Shown: positions 53,936 through 62,772, counted from the first letter of the stretch. The stretch: DNA of 64,000 bases from Anaerovibrio lipolyticus DSM 3074 (GCF_900141865.1 NZ_FQYW01000006.1:122382-186381); one strand, 5' to 3'. Made by a program: numbers and translations. The notes: generated by a model from the letters alone, not told the origin.

Positions 53936-55714
53936 TCAATGTCCTGTACCCTTCATAAAAATTCTCCATATATCTGCAGGTAGTGTGCCACCAGTCATTG
54001 TGCCCATAGTCTGGTTATCATCGGTACCAATCCACACCCCCACTACCAAATCAGATACATAACCCACAAACCAGGCGTCGTGATATTCACTGGTTGTACC
54101 GGTTTTTCCTGCCACATGGCCGCCGATATTGGCTCTGGTACCAGTGCCATGACTGACTACTCCCTGTAACATACTGTCAAGATTTGCAGCGGTCTCCTCC
54201 TTTAGCACCCGCCTTGAACTAGCAGGATTAGGATATTCCTCCAAAACATTGCCGTCCTTATCCAGTACCTTTACTATAGGTGTGCCCTTAGCATAAATTC
54301 CCTTGTTGGCAAAGGTGCAATAGGCACTGGTAAGCTCCAATGGAGTTACGCCCCTTGTTATTCCGCCCAGCGCAGTGGAAAGATTAACATCATTACGTTC
54401 TCCTTCCAGCACCAAGGTGGATATCCCCATATCCTGAGCATACTTTATAACCTTATCAATACCTATATCATCTGCCACCCGCACCGTTGCCACATTTAAT
54501 GACTGAGCACAAACAGAGCTTAGTGGAACGCTTCCGTAAAAGCTGCGGTCATAATTTTGTGGGTTCCAGCCATACTTAGTAAATGGTGTATCAGCAACAA
54601 TTGAATCAGGCGTATAGCCAGACTCCAGGGCAGCAGCATAAACAAATGGCTTGAAGGCAGAACCAGGCTGTCTTTCCGCCAATGCTGCGCGATTAAACAG
54701 ATCTGTTCCCCGACCACCTACCATGGCCTTTATATAGCCACTATGAGGCTCAATAGCCACCAATGCCCCCTGAGGCTGTTTTAACCCATTAGCTTCATTC
54801 ATCTCCGGTAAGTTTTTCATAGCCTCCTCAGCGGCCCGCTGCATATCCATGTCAAGGGTGGTATAAATCTTCAGCCCACCCTTATACAATCCGTCATCGC
54901 CATATTTATCTATGATTGTCTGCTTTACATAATCAATGAAATAATGAGCGTCACCTACTTCCCTTGGAGCTGATTGAACTAAATGTATTTCTTGCTTTGC
55001 CGTCTTTTGGGCAGTGGAGGAACTGATAAAACCATATTTGGCCATTTGCTGTAAAACCACAGCCTTCCTTTTCTGAGCTTCCTCCAAATTATTTAAAGGA
55101 GAATAATGATTAGGGCTTTTCGGTATCCCTGCCAGCATAGCACATTCATTTAGGTCCAAATCTTTCACGTTCTTGTTAAAATAATATTTTGATGCTGCTT
55201 GGATACCATAGACACCGCGCCCAAAGTAAATCTGATTAAGGTACATTTCCAGGATTTCTTCCTTGGTATGCCTATGCTCAATTTTAAGTGCCAAAAACAT
55301 CTCCTGAATTTTGCGGCTAAAGGTACGCTCTTGATTTAAGTAAGCATTTCGTGCCAACTGCTGAGTAATGGTAGAACCGCCCTCGGCAACTTCACGGTGT
55401 GAAATATTCTCCCACATAGCACGCATAACTCCACGATAATCAATGCCTATATGTTGGTAAAACCGCACATCCTCCGTTGCCAAAAAGGCTTTCTTTAAAT
55501 TTTCCGGTATTTCCTCACTTTTGACTGGTTCCCTGTCCTCCTCAGCATGTACAACAGCTATTTCATTCCCTTTTATGTCATAAATATGTGATGTTAGAGC
55601 TGGCTGAATATCCGGCAAATTGCTTGGAATATTGGCCGAAGCCACAAGAAAGCCACAACCTCCGCCTATTCCCATAACTATCAACGCTATTATTAATCCT
55701 GTAGATAACTTCAC
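53936..55714 (-). CDS. class A penicillin-binding protein (PBP1A type)
   Basis: A bifunctional peptidoglycan synthase of 592 residues. A short cytoplasmic tail and transmembrane helix (about 6-28) precede the GT51 glycosyltransferase (EDVRFYQHIGIDYRGVMRA with the catalytic Glu; GGSTITQQLARNAYL; KEEILEMYLNQIYFGRGVYG). The transpeptidase has RQPGSAFKPFVY (SxxK near 354), CAQSLNVATVR (SxN) and KTGTTSEYHDAWFVG (KTG). The start is GTG at 55714 with a weak SD. Site S3 lies 97 bp upstream; the Ser/Thr kinase gene is its upstream neighbour on the same strand, suggesting a functional link. Confidence 0.95.
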   Translation of the reverse strand: MKLSTGLIIALIVMGIGGGCGFLVASANIPSNLPDIQPALTSHIYDIKGNEIAVVHAEEDREPVKSEEIPENLKKAFLATEDVRFYQHIGIDYRGVMRAMWENISHREVAEGGSTITQQLARNAYLNQERTFSRKIQEMFLALKIEHRHTKEEILEMYLNQIYFGRGVYGIQAASKYYFNKNVKDLDLNECAMLAGIPKSPNHYSPLNNLEEAQKRKAVVLQQMAKYGFISSSTAQKTAKQEIHLVQSAPREVGDAHYFIDYVKQTIIDKYGDDGLYKGGLKIYTTLDMDMQRAAEEAMKNLPEMNEANGLKQPQGALVAIEPHSGYIKAMVGGRGTDLFNRAALAERQPGSAFKPFVYAAALESGYTPDSIVADTPFTKYGWNPQNYDRSFYGSVPLSSVCAQSLNVATVRVADDIGIDKVIKYAQDMGISTLVLEGERNDVNLSTALGGITRGVTPLELTSAYCTFANKGIYAKGTPIVKVLDKDGNVLEEYPNPASSRRVLKEETAANLDSMLQGVVSHGTGTRANIGGHVAGKTGTTSEYHDAWFVGYVSDLVVGVWIGTDDNQTMGTMTGGTLPADIWRIFMKGTGH

Positions 55715-55770
55715 TTTTACTCATCTTTCTATTTCTATATTCAAAATTACATATCAATCCTAAATACATT

Positions 55771-55827
55771 ACTATATTAATGCAAATTTAGCAAAATATT
55801 TTTTTAATCGTCGTACTTCCAGTCCAA
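55771..55827 (-). promoter_or_regulatory. regulon site S3 and promoter region of the PBP gene
   Basis: Minus strand: TTGGACTGGAAGTACGA (55827-55811), TTTGCTAAA starting 32 nt from the site start, then TATAGT (55776-55771) 13 nt after TTTGCT. This arrangement nearly duplicates that at S1. Confidence 0.6.
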
Positions 55828-55841
55828 TTTTCCCAAAATAA

Positions 55842-55865
55842 AAGGTCTTCTCTTAGAAAGGACTT
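55842..55865 (-). terminator. terminator overlapping the kinase stop codon
   Basis: Minus strand: AAGTCCTTTCT...AGAAGACCTT stem followed by TTATTTT. It overlaps the last codons of the kinase gene. Confidence 0.55.
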
Positions 55866-57274
55866 GCCGTGAACGTGTTATTCCTTACAGTGTATACCAT
55901 CATATCTCCATCAATAAGGTAGCCATCGCCCAGCTTCAAATATTGGGTATCTGCCATGCCGCTGCAACGGTAAAAACCACTGGTAGGATTATATGTAATG
56001 GCCCAGGCGTTGGTATTGTCCACCAAATCGTTTCCACCTTTAACAAGGGCACTGGTCATAATAGGGATAATATCCAAAATCCCGTCACCATTGATATCCA
56101 TAAATATAATATCCCCATCCATGGTATTAGGATTGTCATAATTATGAATGGCCGGTGGCTGATATGTAAAATAATGGGATGCTGTATGTCCATTACTGTC
56201 TGAAAGCTGCACATTTAGCTGCGTGCCAGTATTGGTAGCGGCTACAATTACATTGGAGCCATTTATATTAACTGTTTTCTGTCTGCTGCTTCCCTGAGCT
56301 ATGTGTAGTGGCCTATTATCTGTAGGTACAGTCTGGATATCCACGTTCTTTTCTCTTGTTTCAGTCTTCGATGGCATTGTTATGCCACCTTGTTCAGAAG
56401 TTTTTTCTCTATTATTCTCTCCACCCTCCGGTAAAGGTGCAGGACCTTCCCCATCTATATTTATTTCTTCAATGACTCCCTTGTTATCCTGCTCCTGTAT
56501 AAGGGTATGGTGATACCACGCACCCCCTGCCCCAATAATAAGAAGGATTATCCCCACCAATGCATACCAGCTTACCTTCTGCGGCGGATTTAGTAAAGCA
56601 TTTAGCATTGCCGTGGCACTTTGGTAACGGTCAGCCGGAGCAAAGGCCATTGCCTTTTCAATAATCTTCTTTTCATGAGGTGTCATGGCCATAATTGGCA
56701 ATAGGGTGGCCAGAGTTTGCCCTAATGAATAAATATCTGACCGCTGATCTGTACTCTGATATCCGAACTGCTCCGGGGGTGCAAAACGACGTGTTCCCTG
56801 AATTTCCGTATCATGCGTATTATGCTTTTTATTAATGCGGGCAATGCCAAAGTCTATCAAATATGGCTTAAAGTTTTTGTCCAATATGATATGCTCCGGT
56901 TTAATGTCCCGGTGAATAATGCTGGCTTCGTGAAATTGCTGTATTACAGGCAATATGTCCTTTAATAACCCCGTTATGGTAAAATTAGGTAAAGTAGCAT
57001 TTCCCTGAGCTACATTCTCCAGGGAAATGCCCTCAATATATTCTTCAATTACAACGGTTCTGCCTGCAAAAATTACATACAAAATGTGAGGAATCCCCTG
57101 TATATCCAATTCCTTTAATTTATAAAACAAATCTCTTTTATCCTCCCGGTATTCCCGGCGAATAAATAATTTATCATCAGCTATTCTTTTTACCAGCATA
57201 ACAATACCGTGTTCATTTCGTGAAAGTTCCCTTTCTACCACGAAGCTGTCGTCAATAAAATCAATGGCAGACAT
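55853..57274 (-). CDS. transmembrane Ser/Thr protein kinase (Hanks type) with extracellular domain
   Basis: A 473-residue kinase. The cytoplasmic kinase domain is at 1-215: catalytic loop HRDIKPEH at 121-128, DFG at 141-143, GTRRFAPPEQFGYQ and DIYSLGQTLATLL. A transmembrane helix lies near 235-256. The ~215-residue exported part has an acidic linker and a beta-rich domain with VFMDINGDGILDIIPI-type (FMDINGDGILDII) calcium-binding repeat. Odd points: no clear GxGxxG loop, the VAIK lysine position reads FIRRE, and the HRDxKPxxN asparagine is His128. It may be a weak or pseudo-kinase. It is divergent from the HTH gene at 57527, with S4 and repeats R2/R3 between them. Confidence 0.85.
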   Translation of the reverse strand: MSAIDFIDDSFVVERELSRNEHGIVMLVKRIADDKLFIRREYREDKRDLFYKLKELDIQGIPHILYVIFAGRTVVIEEYIEGISLENVAQGNATLPNFTITGLLKDILPVIQQFHEASIIHRDIKPEHIILDKNFKPYLIDFGIARINKKHNTHDTEIQGTRRFAPPEQFGYQSTDQRSDIYSLGQTLATLLPIMAMTPHEKKIIEKAMAFAPADRYQSATAMLNALLNPPQKVSWYALVGIILLIIGAGGAWYHHTLIQEQDNKGVIEEINIDGEGPAPLPEGGENNREKTSEQGGITMPSKTETREKNVDIQTVPTDNRPLHIAQGSSRQKTVNINGSNVIVAATNTGTQLNVQLSDSNGHTASHYFTYQPPAIHNYDNPNTMDGDIIFMDINGDGILDIIPIMTSALVKGGNDLVDNTNAWAITYNPTSGFYRCSGMADTQYLKLGDGYLIDGDMMVYTVRNNTFTASPF

Positions 57275-57295
57275 TTCATCAACTCCCCATATTGA

Positions 57296-57354
57296 TTATA
57301 ACGCCATTGTTCAAATTTTTCTTCTTTAGAAGGAAAATCTACTAATTAGCGTTT
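57296..57354. repeat. palindromic repeat R2
   Basis: Near-identical to the reverse complement of R1 and to R3 over about 45 bp (TTATAACGC...GAAGAAAAT type, outer GCGTT arm). It lies directly upstream of the kinase start. Confidence 0.75.
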
Positions 57355-57383
57355 CAACGAGGTGAATTACACTATTCACCGAG

Positions 57384-57434
57384 TTATAACGCTATTGTTC
57401 AAATTTTTCTTCTTTGAAGAAAAATATTCCAATT
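57384..57434. repeat. palindromic repeat R3
   Basis: Third copy of the same element, in direct orientation to R2, separated by a GGTGAATTACACTATTCACC hairpin. It runs up to site S4. Confidence 0.75.
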
Positions 57435-57442
57435 GTATAAAA

Positions 57443-57459
57443 TTGGACAGTTAGTCCAA
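57443..57459. promoter_or_regulatory. regulon site S4 between kinase and HTH genes
   Basis: TTGGACAGTTAGTCCAA: the most symmetrical of the four sites. It lies 68 bp before the HTH gene and 169 bp before the divergent kinase gene. Confidence 0.6.
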
Positions 57460-57526
57460 GACTTATTGGCCATTCTGTGGCAAAATTATATGCAGGAAAA
57501 TCTTTCAAGGGAGTGAATTATAACAT

Positions 57527-57991
57527 ATGGCGAATACAAGTGCTTTGCTCTCTGAGTTAATTGACAAAGACGATTTAAAGGCTTTCATAGAGAAACATCA
57601 AAGCGATTTTATTAATATTACCCCAGCAGAGTATTTAAATACACTGGCTGAAAAATATGAAATTTCTATGGCAGAAATTTCCCGTGCGGCCAATTTAGGT
57701 GACTATATATATAAGATTTTCCGCGGGGAGCGAAACCCCAGCCGTGATGTTTTGATTTGCATTTGCCTAGCCATTAATACCAGCCTGGATGAACTGCAAC
57801 TATTACTTCGTTTAGCCCAGTTTTATACCTTGGATGTAAAAAACGAACGGGATGCAGTGATTTTACATGGTTTACAAAATAATAAGTCTCTGCTGGAGAT
57901 AAATGCCATGCTATACGAGTTAAAGCTTGAACTTCTTATAGCTGAACGTGATTATAGCCGACCTGCACCAAAGTCTAAAAAGGATGTCTGA
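57527..57991 (+). CDS. helix-turn-helix regulator, candidate controller of the S-site regulon
   Basis: A 154-residue protein with an XRE-like HTH (about 40-85): EKYEISMAEISRAANLGDYI, then YKIFRGERNPSRDVLICICL and NTSLDELQLLLRLA. The C-terminal helices are unassigned. AGGGAGTGAAT precedes the ATG. Divergent from the Ser/Thr kinase gene, with the palindrome S4 between them, it is the natural candidate to bind the S sites. The kinase could phosphorylate it, but that is speculation. Confidence 0.75.
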   Translation: MANTSALLSELIDKDDLKAFIEKHQSDFINITPAEYLNTLAEKYEISMAEISRAANLGDYIYKIFRGERNPSRDVLICICLAINTSLDELQLLLRLAQFYTLDVKNERDAVILHGLQNNKSLLEINAMLYELKLELLIAERDYSRPAPKSKKDV

Positions 57992-58066
57992 TGGCATCCT
58001 TTTTTAAATTGTCTAAATCAATGTTAATCTAAGGCTTAAATTGATTAAGTCTCTTTTACGCTTTCC

Positions 58067-58096
58067 TTGACAGCAAATATTTGATTTTGTTATAAT
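58067..58096 (+). promoter_or_regulatory. promoter of the tRNA-Ser pair
   Basis: TTGACA (58067-58072), 18-bp spacer, TATAAT (58091-58096), 13 bp before the first tRNA. Confidence 0.85.
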
Positions 58097-58108
58097 GTTT
58101 ATTGCTAT

Positions 58109-58197
<89 letters not shown>

Positions 58198-58202
58198 TAT
58201 AT

Positions 58203-58291
58203 GGAGTGGTACTCAAGAGGCTGAAGAGGACGGTTTGCTAAATCGTTAGGGTCGCAAGGCCGCGAGGGTTCGAACCCCTCCCACTCCGCCA
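58203..58291 (+). tRNA. tRNA-Ser (GCT)
   Basis: Acceptor GGAGTGG/CCACTCC, anticodon GCT in a TTTGCTAAA context, long variable arm, encoded CCA. It is separated from the previous tRNA by 5 bp. Confidence 0.96.
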
Positions 58292-58305
58292 TGTATAAAA
58301 AATAT

Positions 58306-58333
58306 CAGGGCACCGATTAATATCGGTGCCCTG
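58306..58333. terminator. bidirectional terminator
   Basis: CAGGGCACCGAT / ATCGGTGCCCTG, perfect 12-bp stem, with TTTTTTA on the plus side and A/T-rich flanks on the other. It ends the tRNA-Ser transcript and probably the convergent lipoprotein gene. Confidence 0.9.
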
Positions 58334-58366
58334 TTTTTTATTTGTTACAAATATAGCTATATTAAA

Positions 58367-59218
58367 TTATTTTTTCAGACCAACGTGAACTATTCTGTCC
58401 TGATAATATGGAGTAGTCATCTCCATATTCTGTGGTTTATCAATATCAGCCGGCACCTTTGAGTCTCCCTTCGGTACTGCTACCCAGAAAACCACATCCA
58501 CTTTCTTTGAGGCCAAAGCGGATGCACGGGCAGCACTGTCTATCTGCACTATTTCCACATCCATATTTAGACGCTTGCCAATTTCCGCCAGCACTGCTGT
58601 ATTGAAGCCTGCTGGTGTACCATCTGTCAAAACCAAATCCAAAGGAGGCAAATCGCCTGTTACTGCAATCTTCAGCTTTTTACCATTATTTGTCGGCATC
58701 GTAACTGCAGGTGGTTCCTCCCCTTTTTTTAAATCAGTAATATAGGTCTTCACAAATTTATCAAGGGTACCATCCGCCTTCATCTCGCCAATTGCCTTAT
58801 CCAGATCAGCCTTCAGTTGCTTATCTTCCGTGCGGACAGCACAACAAAAGGAATCCTCCAAATTCATACCACTATGCTCTACTATAGCCAGCTTATCATT
58901 CCGGTTTATCAGGTACTGTGCAACACTATTGTAGAGGCTCACTTCCTTTACACTGCCGGATTCGAGCCCCATCAACATGGAGGTAAGCTTGTCATAATAA
59001 GCATAATCATGGGCAAGCTTCACATCTGTCTCTTCATCAATCTTCTTCATTACTTCGTTGATTCTTTCTTCACTGGCATTCAAATGAGTCAACGTACCAA
59101 TCTTAATCTGAGTATCATGGGTTCCCGCCTGATTGCCCTGCTGTCCTCCGCACCCAACAAGTACCGCGCCTGCCATGATGCAGCCAAACAAAATAGCACC
59201 CAGTTTTTTCATGTTCAT
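58367..59218 (-). CDS. solute-binding lipoprotein with two SBP_bac_3-like segments
   Basis: A 283-residue lipoprotein (lipobox LVGC-G, Cys23). The first ~145 residues resemble a compact amino-acid-binding domain, ending KAIGEMKADGTLDKFVKTYI, normally the C-terminal signature of such proteins. A second segment then restarts with LKIAVTGDLPPLDLVLTDGT and PAGFNTAVLAEIGKRLNMDV, and ends TPYYQDRIVHVGL without the usual closing half. So it is two partial or shortened modules in series. No ABC permease or ATPase gene is adjacent. An orphan binding protein or sensor is possible. Confidence 0.78.
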   Translation of the reverse strand: MNMKKLGAILFGCIMAGAVLVGCGGQQGNQAGTHDTQIKIGTLTHLNASEERINEVMKKIDEETDVKLAHDYAYYDKLTSMLMGLESGSVKEVSLYNSVAQYLINRNDKLAIVEHSGMNLEDSFCCAVRTEDKQLKADLDKAIGEMKADGTLDKFVKTYITDLKKGEEPPAVTMPTNNGKKLKIAVTGDLPPLDLVLTDGTPAGFNTAVLAEIGKRLNMDVEIVQIDSAARASALASKKVDVVFWVAVPKGDSKVPADIDKPQNMEMTTPYYQDRIVHVGLKK

Positions 59219-59303
59219 GATGCATCCCTCCTATGATGTTTCCAGTACGAACCTATCGTGTTTTCAATACGACGCCTAGGCATGAAAATCCTGCTTTTCC
59301 CTC

Positions 59304-60449
59304 TTACTTTTCTGTAAGCGTGAATACAGCAATCTCCGGTGGACAGCCAAAACGGAATGGGAACCAGCTGCCATTTCCTGAATGCACATACCCCATAGTA
59401 TTTCCCACGTGATATACACCACGCAAATATTTGAATATTGGCGGTACAAGAGGAATACCAAAGAAGCCCAGCTGTCCTCCATGGGTATGTCCTGTAAGTA
59501 CCAAATTGGTTTTATACTTAGCCGCTGAGTCTATAAAGTCAGGGTGATGAGCCAGCAATATCTTTACTGAGTTTGCCGGAATCTCCTTTAGAGCAAGCTC
59601 CGTATATTTTTCCTTCAAAAAATCAAACTGATCCCGTTTAATCGGATAATCCACTCCTGCAACATAAACTGGCAATGCTTCCCCTGTAACCATATCAAAG
59701 GAATTTTCCAGCTTCTTTATTCTGGTTCCCTCTATTGCGATATCAATGGCGGGAATACCACGCATGTGCTCATGATTTCCCCAGCAGTAATAAATCCCGT
59801 ATTTAAATTTGTCAACATAGCTGTCCACCAGCTTGGCAGCCTTATAATTGATTTTATTATCATCAAATAAGTCACCGGTAATGGCCAGCATATCACATTC
59901 CAAACCGCTAGCTTGCTGCAGCAGATTATCCAACTCCTCCAGCCCCATAAAAGGGCCAAGGTGAATATCACTAAGCTGCGCTACAGACAACCCATTTATA
60001 TCATCAGGTATATTTTCCACTGGAACATTAAAGTGTCTTACCACAGTCTGATGCCTTTCGATAATTCCGCCATAAGCAGAAACAGTCACTGCTGCAGCTG
60101 GCAAGGCTGCAGCTCCCTTCAAAAATTTACGACGTTGCGGATCCTCCGGTACATCAAACAGCTTTTTCTTTAAATATTTTACCAATACATATGCCAAAGC
60201 CAACCAATCATAGACAATTTGAGCCATAAAGATCAGGGTGGACACCTGTAAAATAATGCCACCTGCTGTTGTACCATGCAGCTTGGTAAACCCAAGAATC
60301 ATGCCAACTATTAAAATAAGATCAACATAAAGCAGTTTTCGCTGTGCCTTACCCAGTTTTTCAGGTGATAAAATAACTCCCAATGCTTTTTGAGTAACCA
60401 TTATAATTGTTGTCAGCACAACAAATAAAATAGAGAAAAATAATAACAT
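59304..60449 (-). CDS. membrane metallophosphoesterase (YkuE/YaeI-like)
   Basis: A 381-residue protein with about three transmembrane helices in the first 100 residues, then an RRKFLKG twin-arginine-like motif (near 107) followed by another hydrophobic stretch. The calcineurin-like domain has AQLSDIHLGPFMG, LAITGDLFDD, CWGNHEHMRG, ILLAHHPDF and LVLTGHTHGGQLGFFG. Related YkuE/LpxH-like enzymes act on phospholipid or UDP-lipid phosphates; the substrate here is unknown. Likely monocistronic. Confidence 0.87.
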   Translation of the reverse strand: MLLFFSILFVVLTTIIMVTQKALGVILSPEKLGKAQRKLLYVDLILIVGMILGFTKLHGTTAGGIILQVSTLIFMAQIVYDWLALAYVLVKYLKKKLFDVPEDPQRRKFLKGAAALPAAAVTVSAYGGIIERHQTVVRHFNVPVENIPDDINGLSVAQLSDIHLGPFMGLEELDNLLQQASGLECDMLAITGDLFDDNKINYKAAKLVDSYVDKFKYGIYYCWGNHEHMRGIPAIDIAIEGTRIKKLENSFDMVTGEALPVYVAGVDYPIKRDQFDFLKEKYTELALKEIPANSVKILLAHHPDFIDSAAKYKTNLVLTGHTHGGQLGFFGIPLVPPIFKYLRGVYHVGNTMGYVHSGNGSWFPFRFGCPPEIAVFTLTEK

Positions 60450-60545
60450 AGCCTAACCTCTATACTAATATAAATTAAAAGTAATGGTATTGTATCATAT
60501 ATTTATGGAAAAATTCTATACGTCACCCTTTTTATGGCAAAACAA

Positions 60546-60571
60546 AACCAGTGCCCCGAAAGACACTGGTT
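60546..60571 (-). terminator. terminator of the chemoreceptor gene
   Basis: AACCAGTG (60546-60553) / CACTGGTT (60564-60571), followed on the minus strand by TTGTTTT. Confidence 0.85.
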
Positions 60572-60587
60572 TTTATTAATGAAAAAA

Positions 60588-62657
60588 TTAGAATCTGAAT
60601 TTCTTAAGCTCTCTCTGAAGCTCATCAGCCAAATCAGACAGATTGCGGGTAGAAGCAGCAATCTCTTCCATGGTAGCTGACTGTTCCTCAGTAGCAGAAG
60701 ATATAGCATCTATGCTGGCGGTTACGGTCTTGGTAACCTGTTCAACATCCTCAGCGGAATTCAGTACAGCCATACTGGAATCAGCAGTTGCATTTGCAGC
60801 CTTGGCAGCCTCCTTAATAAGAGCATCTACCTCATTTACGTTGTCTACAATCTGCTGGAACTGAGTACCAGCCTCAGCCACTACTTCACTACCAGTTCTA
60901 ACTGCAGCAGTACCTTCCTTCATGCTGTTTACAGCCTTCTGAGTTTCACTCTGGATGGCCTGGATGATGGAAGCAACCTCAGCAGCAGCTTCGGAGGACT
61001 GCTCTGCCAGCTTACGTACCTCATCAGCTACAACGGCGAAGCCACGACCATGCTCACCAGCTCTTGCAGCCTCGATAGCCGCATTGAGAGCCAGCAGGTT
61101 GGTCTGATCTGCAATACCGGAAATGGTATTAATAATCTCGCCAATTTCCTGAGAACGAACACCAAGGTTAGCAACTGCACCAGCAGACTGCTCCACAGTG
61201 GTAGAAATCTGATTCATCTGACTAACTGCACGCTTAATAGAGGCTTCACCCTTATTAGCAGCCTCCCCTGCATTTGCAGATGCACTGCTCATACGCTCAG
61301 CACTGGATGCAATGGAAGATACATTATCAGTCATGTTACGAATCTGATCAACAACAGTAATCATGGTATCATTCTGCTGCTGAGCAGCACCAGCAATATC
61401 AGAAACCTTGCCAGCAACATGGGTAATAGTCTCTGCACACTGATCGGAACCATCAGACAGGTCATTGGATGCAGCAGAAACCTGCTGAGAGCTGGACTGA
61501 ATCTGCTCCAAAAGGCTCTTTAAATGCTCAGTCATCTGAACAAAGGCAGTACAAAGACGACCAATTTCATCGTTGGCATCATAATCCATACGGAACTGAC
61601 GGATATTACCATCAGCAATCTCTTCAGACGCATTAGCCAATACTCTGAGAGGTCTAAAGAGAGCCGTACACATCATGTAGATCATGCCAAGAACAAGAGC
61701 AAGAGCTACAACAAGAACAATAACCAAGGTAATACGCATATGACGAACCGGTGCAAGAAGCTGAGATTCATCAACAACAGTTAAATACTTGTAACCAGTC
61801 TGCTGGGAGGTATAAACAGAAACAACTTTATTTACACCGTCCATTTCAATTTCAACCATACCATCATTTACATTTGCCAAAGAGCTGAACTCACCTTCAA
61901 CCTCAGAGAGCTTCTTGAAATTCAGGTCTGGGTTTGCAGGATCAGCAAATATAGTACCCTCGGAATCAACTACGACCATGTAACCACTTTCACCGATCTT
62001 AATCTCACTGATCATATCAGTAATAACCGGCAAGTCTATATTAATACCAAGAACGCCAATCGGATTGTTTACATTATCCTTCAAAACCATGAAAATACCG
62101 ATTGTAGGAGTACCCTTGGAAGTCATAAACGGAGCAGTAATACGGACCTTGTCCATTGCTGCCATGCTTTCCTTATACCAGTCACGGGTACGAGCATCAT
62201 AGCCCTTCTTACGCTTAACAGCAGGATACTGAAGAAAACCACCATCGGTAGTACCAAGACTTACGACAGATACGGAACCCTTGTTAGCTTCAGCAAAACG
62301 ATGGAAAACATCGTATGCAGCAAGCTCATATCCGCCCTTGCCGGCAGGGTCCATAGCAATCATGCCCTTGGAATCAACCTCACCATCACTATAGACGGTA
62401 ATATTACCACCCGCGCGTAAAACAGGGTCATTACTCATGTTAACTAAGCCATCACGAAGTCCCTCCAGGAAAATGTTCATGGTGTTATCCACCTGTACAG
62501 CCTGAAGATTTGTTTCTTCCTGGAATGAATCTTTCTGATTACTGGTAATTATTCCGTTAAGGACAATACCCATAACCAACATTGCTATAAAGATAGTCAC
62601 TCCAGCTACCAGCATCAATTTAGTCTTAACGCTGGAATCTTTCATAAAATCTGCCAT
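60588..62657 (-). CDS. methyl-accepting chemotaxis protein with dCache sensor
   Basis: A 689-residue chemoreceptor. Transmembrane helix 1 is at about 13-35. A dCache-type extracellular sensor follows at about 40-300 (including KKGYDARTRDWYKESMAAMD and GVLGINIDLPVITDMISEIK). Helix 2 is at about 308-330, then a HAMP domain and the signalling hairpin with the conserved tip EIGEIINTISGIADQTNLLA and LNAAIEAARAGEHGRGFAVV, and ADEVRKLAEQSSEAA. dCache receptors of this type often sense amino acids or organic acids; the ligand is not predictable here. No che genes are adjacent. Confidence 0.95.
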   Translation of the reverse strand: MADFMKDSSVKTKLMLVAGVTIFIAMLVMGIVLNGIITSNQKDSFQEETNLQAVQVDNTMNIFLEGLRDGLVNMSNDPVLRAGGNITVYSDGEVDSKGMIAMDPAGKGGYELAAYDVFHRFAEANKGSVSVVSLGTTDGGFLQYPAVKRKKGYDARTRDWYKESMAAMDKVRITAPFMTSKGTPTIGIFMVLKDNVNNPIGVLGINIDLPVITDMISEIKIGESGYMVVVDSEGTIFADPANPDLNFKKLSEVEGEFSSLANVNDGMVEIEMDGVNKVVSVYTSQQTGYKYLTVVDESQLLAPVRHMRITLVIVLVVALALVLGMIYMMCTALFRPLRVLANASEEIADGNIRQFRMDYDANDEIGRLCTAFVQMTEHLKSLLEQIQSSSQQVSAASNDLSDGSDQCAETITHVAGKVSDIAGAAQQQNDTMITVVDQIRNMTDNVSSIASSAERMSSASANAGEAANKGEASIKRAVSQMNQISTTVEQSAGAVANLGVRSQEIGEIINTISGIADQTNLLALNAAIEAARAGEHGRGFAVVADEVRKLAEQSSEAAAEVASIIQAIQSETQKAVNSMKEGTAAVRTGSEVVAEAGTQFQQIVDNVNEVDALIKEAAKAANATADSSMAVLNSAEDVEQVTKTVTASIDAISSATEEQSATMEEIAASTRNLSDLADELQRELKKFRF

Positions 62658-62752
62658 AGAATCCCTCCATAAAAAACGTTAACTTACATATTCTCCCCTA
62701 GTACGATTTTAATTCGTCATAAACCTCTAAATTCCTTTTAAGGGCACAAAAA

Positions 62753-62772
62753 AACCGAGTATAAACTCGGTT
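62753..62772 (-). terminator. terminator of the tRNA cluster
   Basis: AACCGAGT (62753-62760) / ACTCGGTT (62765-62772), followed on the minus strand by TTTTTT, 10 bp after the last tRNA. Confidence 0.9.

Noticed and set aside
57296..57354. Site S4-type palindrome serving the kinase directly
   Set aside because: The minus-strand sequence after S4 lacks the TTTGCTAAA/-10 arrangement and runs into R3, so control of the kinase from S4 is left unproven.
57296..57434. CRISPR array at the R2/R3 repeats
   Set aside because: Only two adjacent copies, no regular spacers, long AT-rich palindromes and no cas genes.
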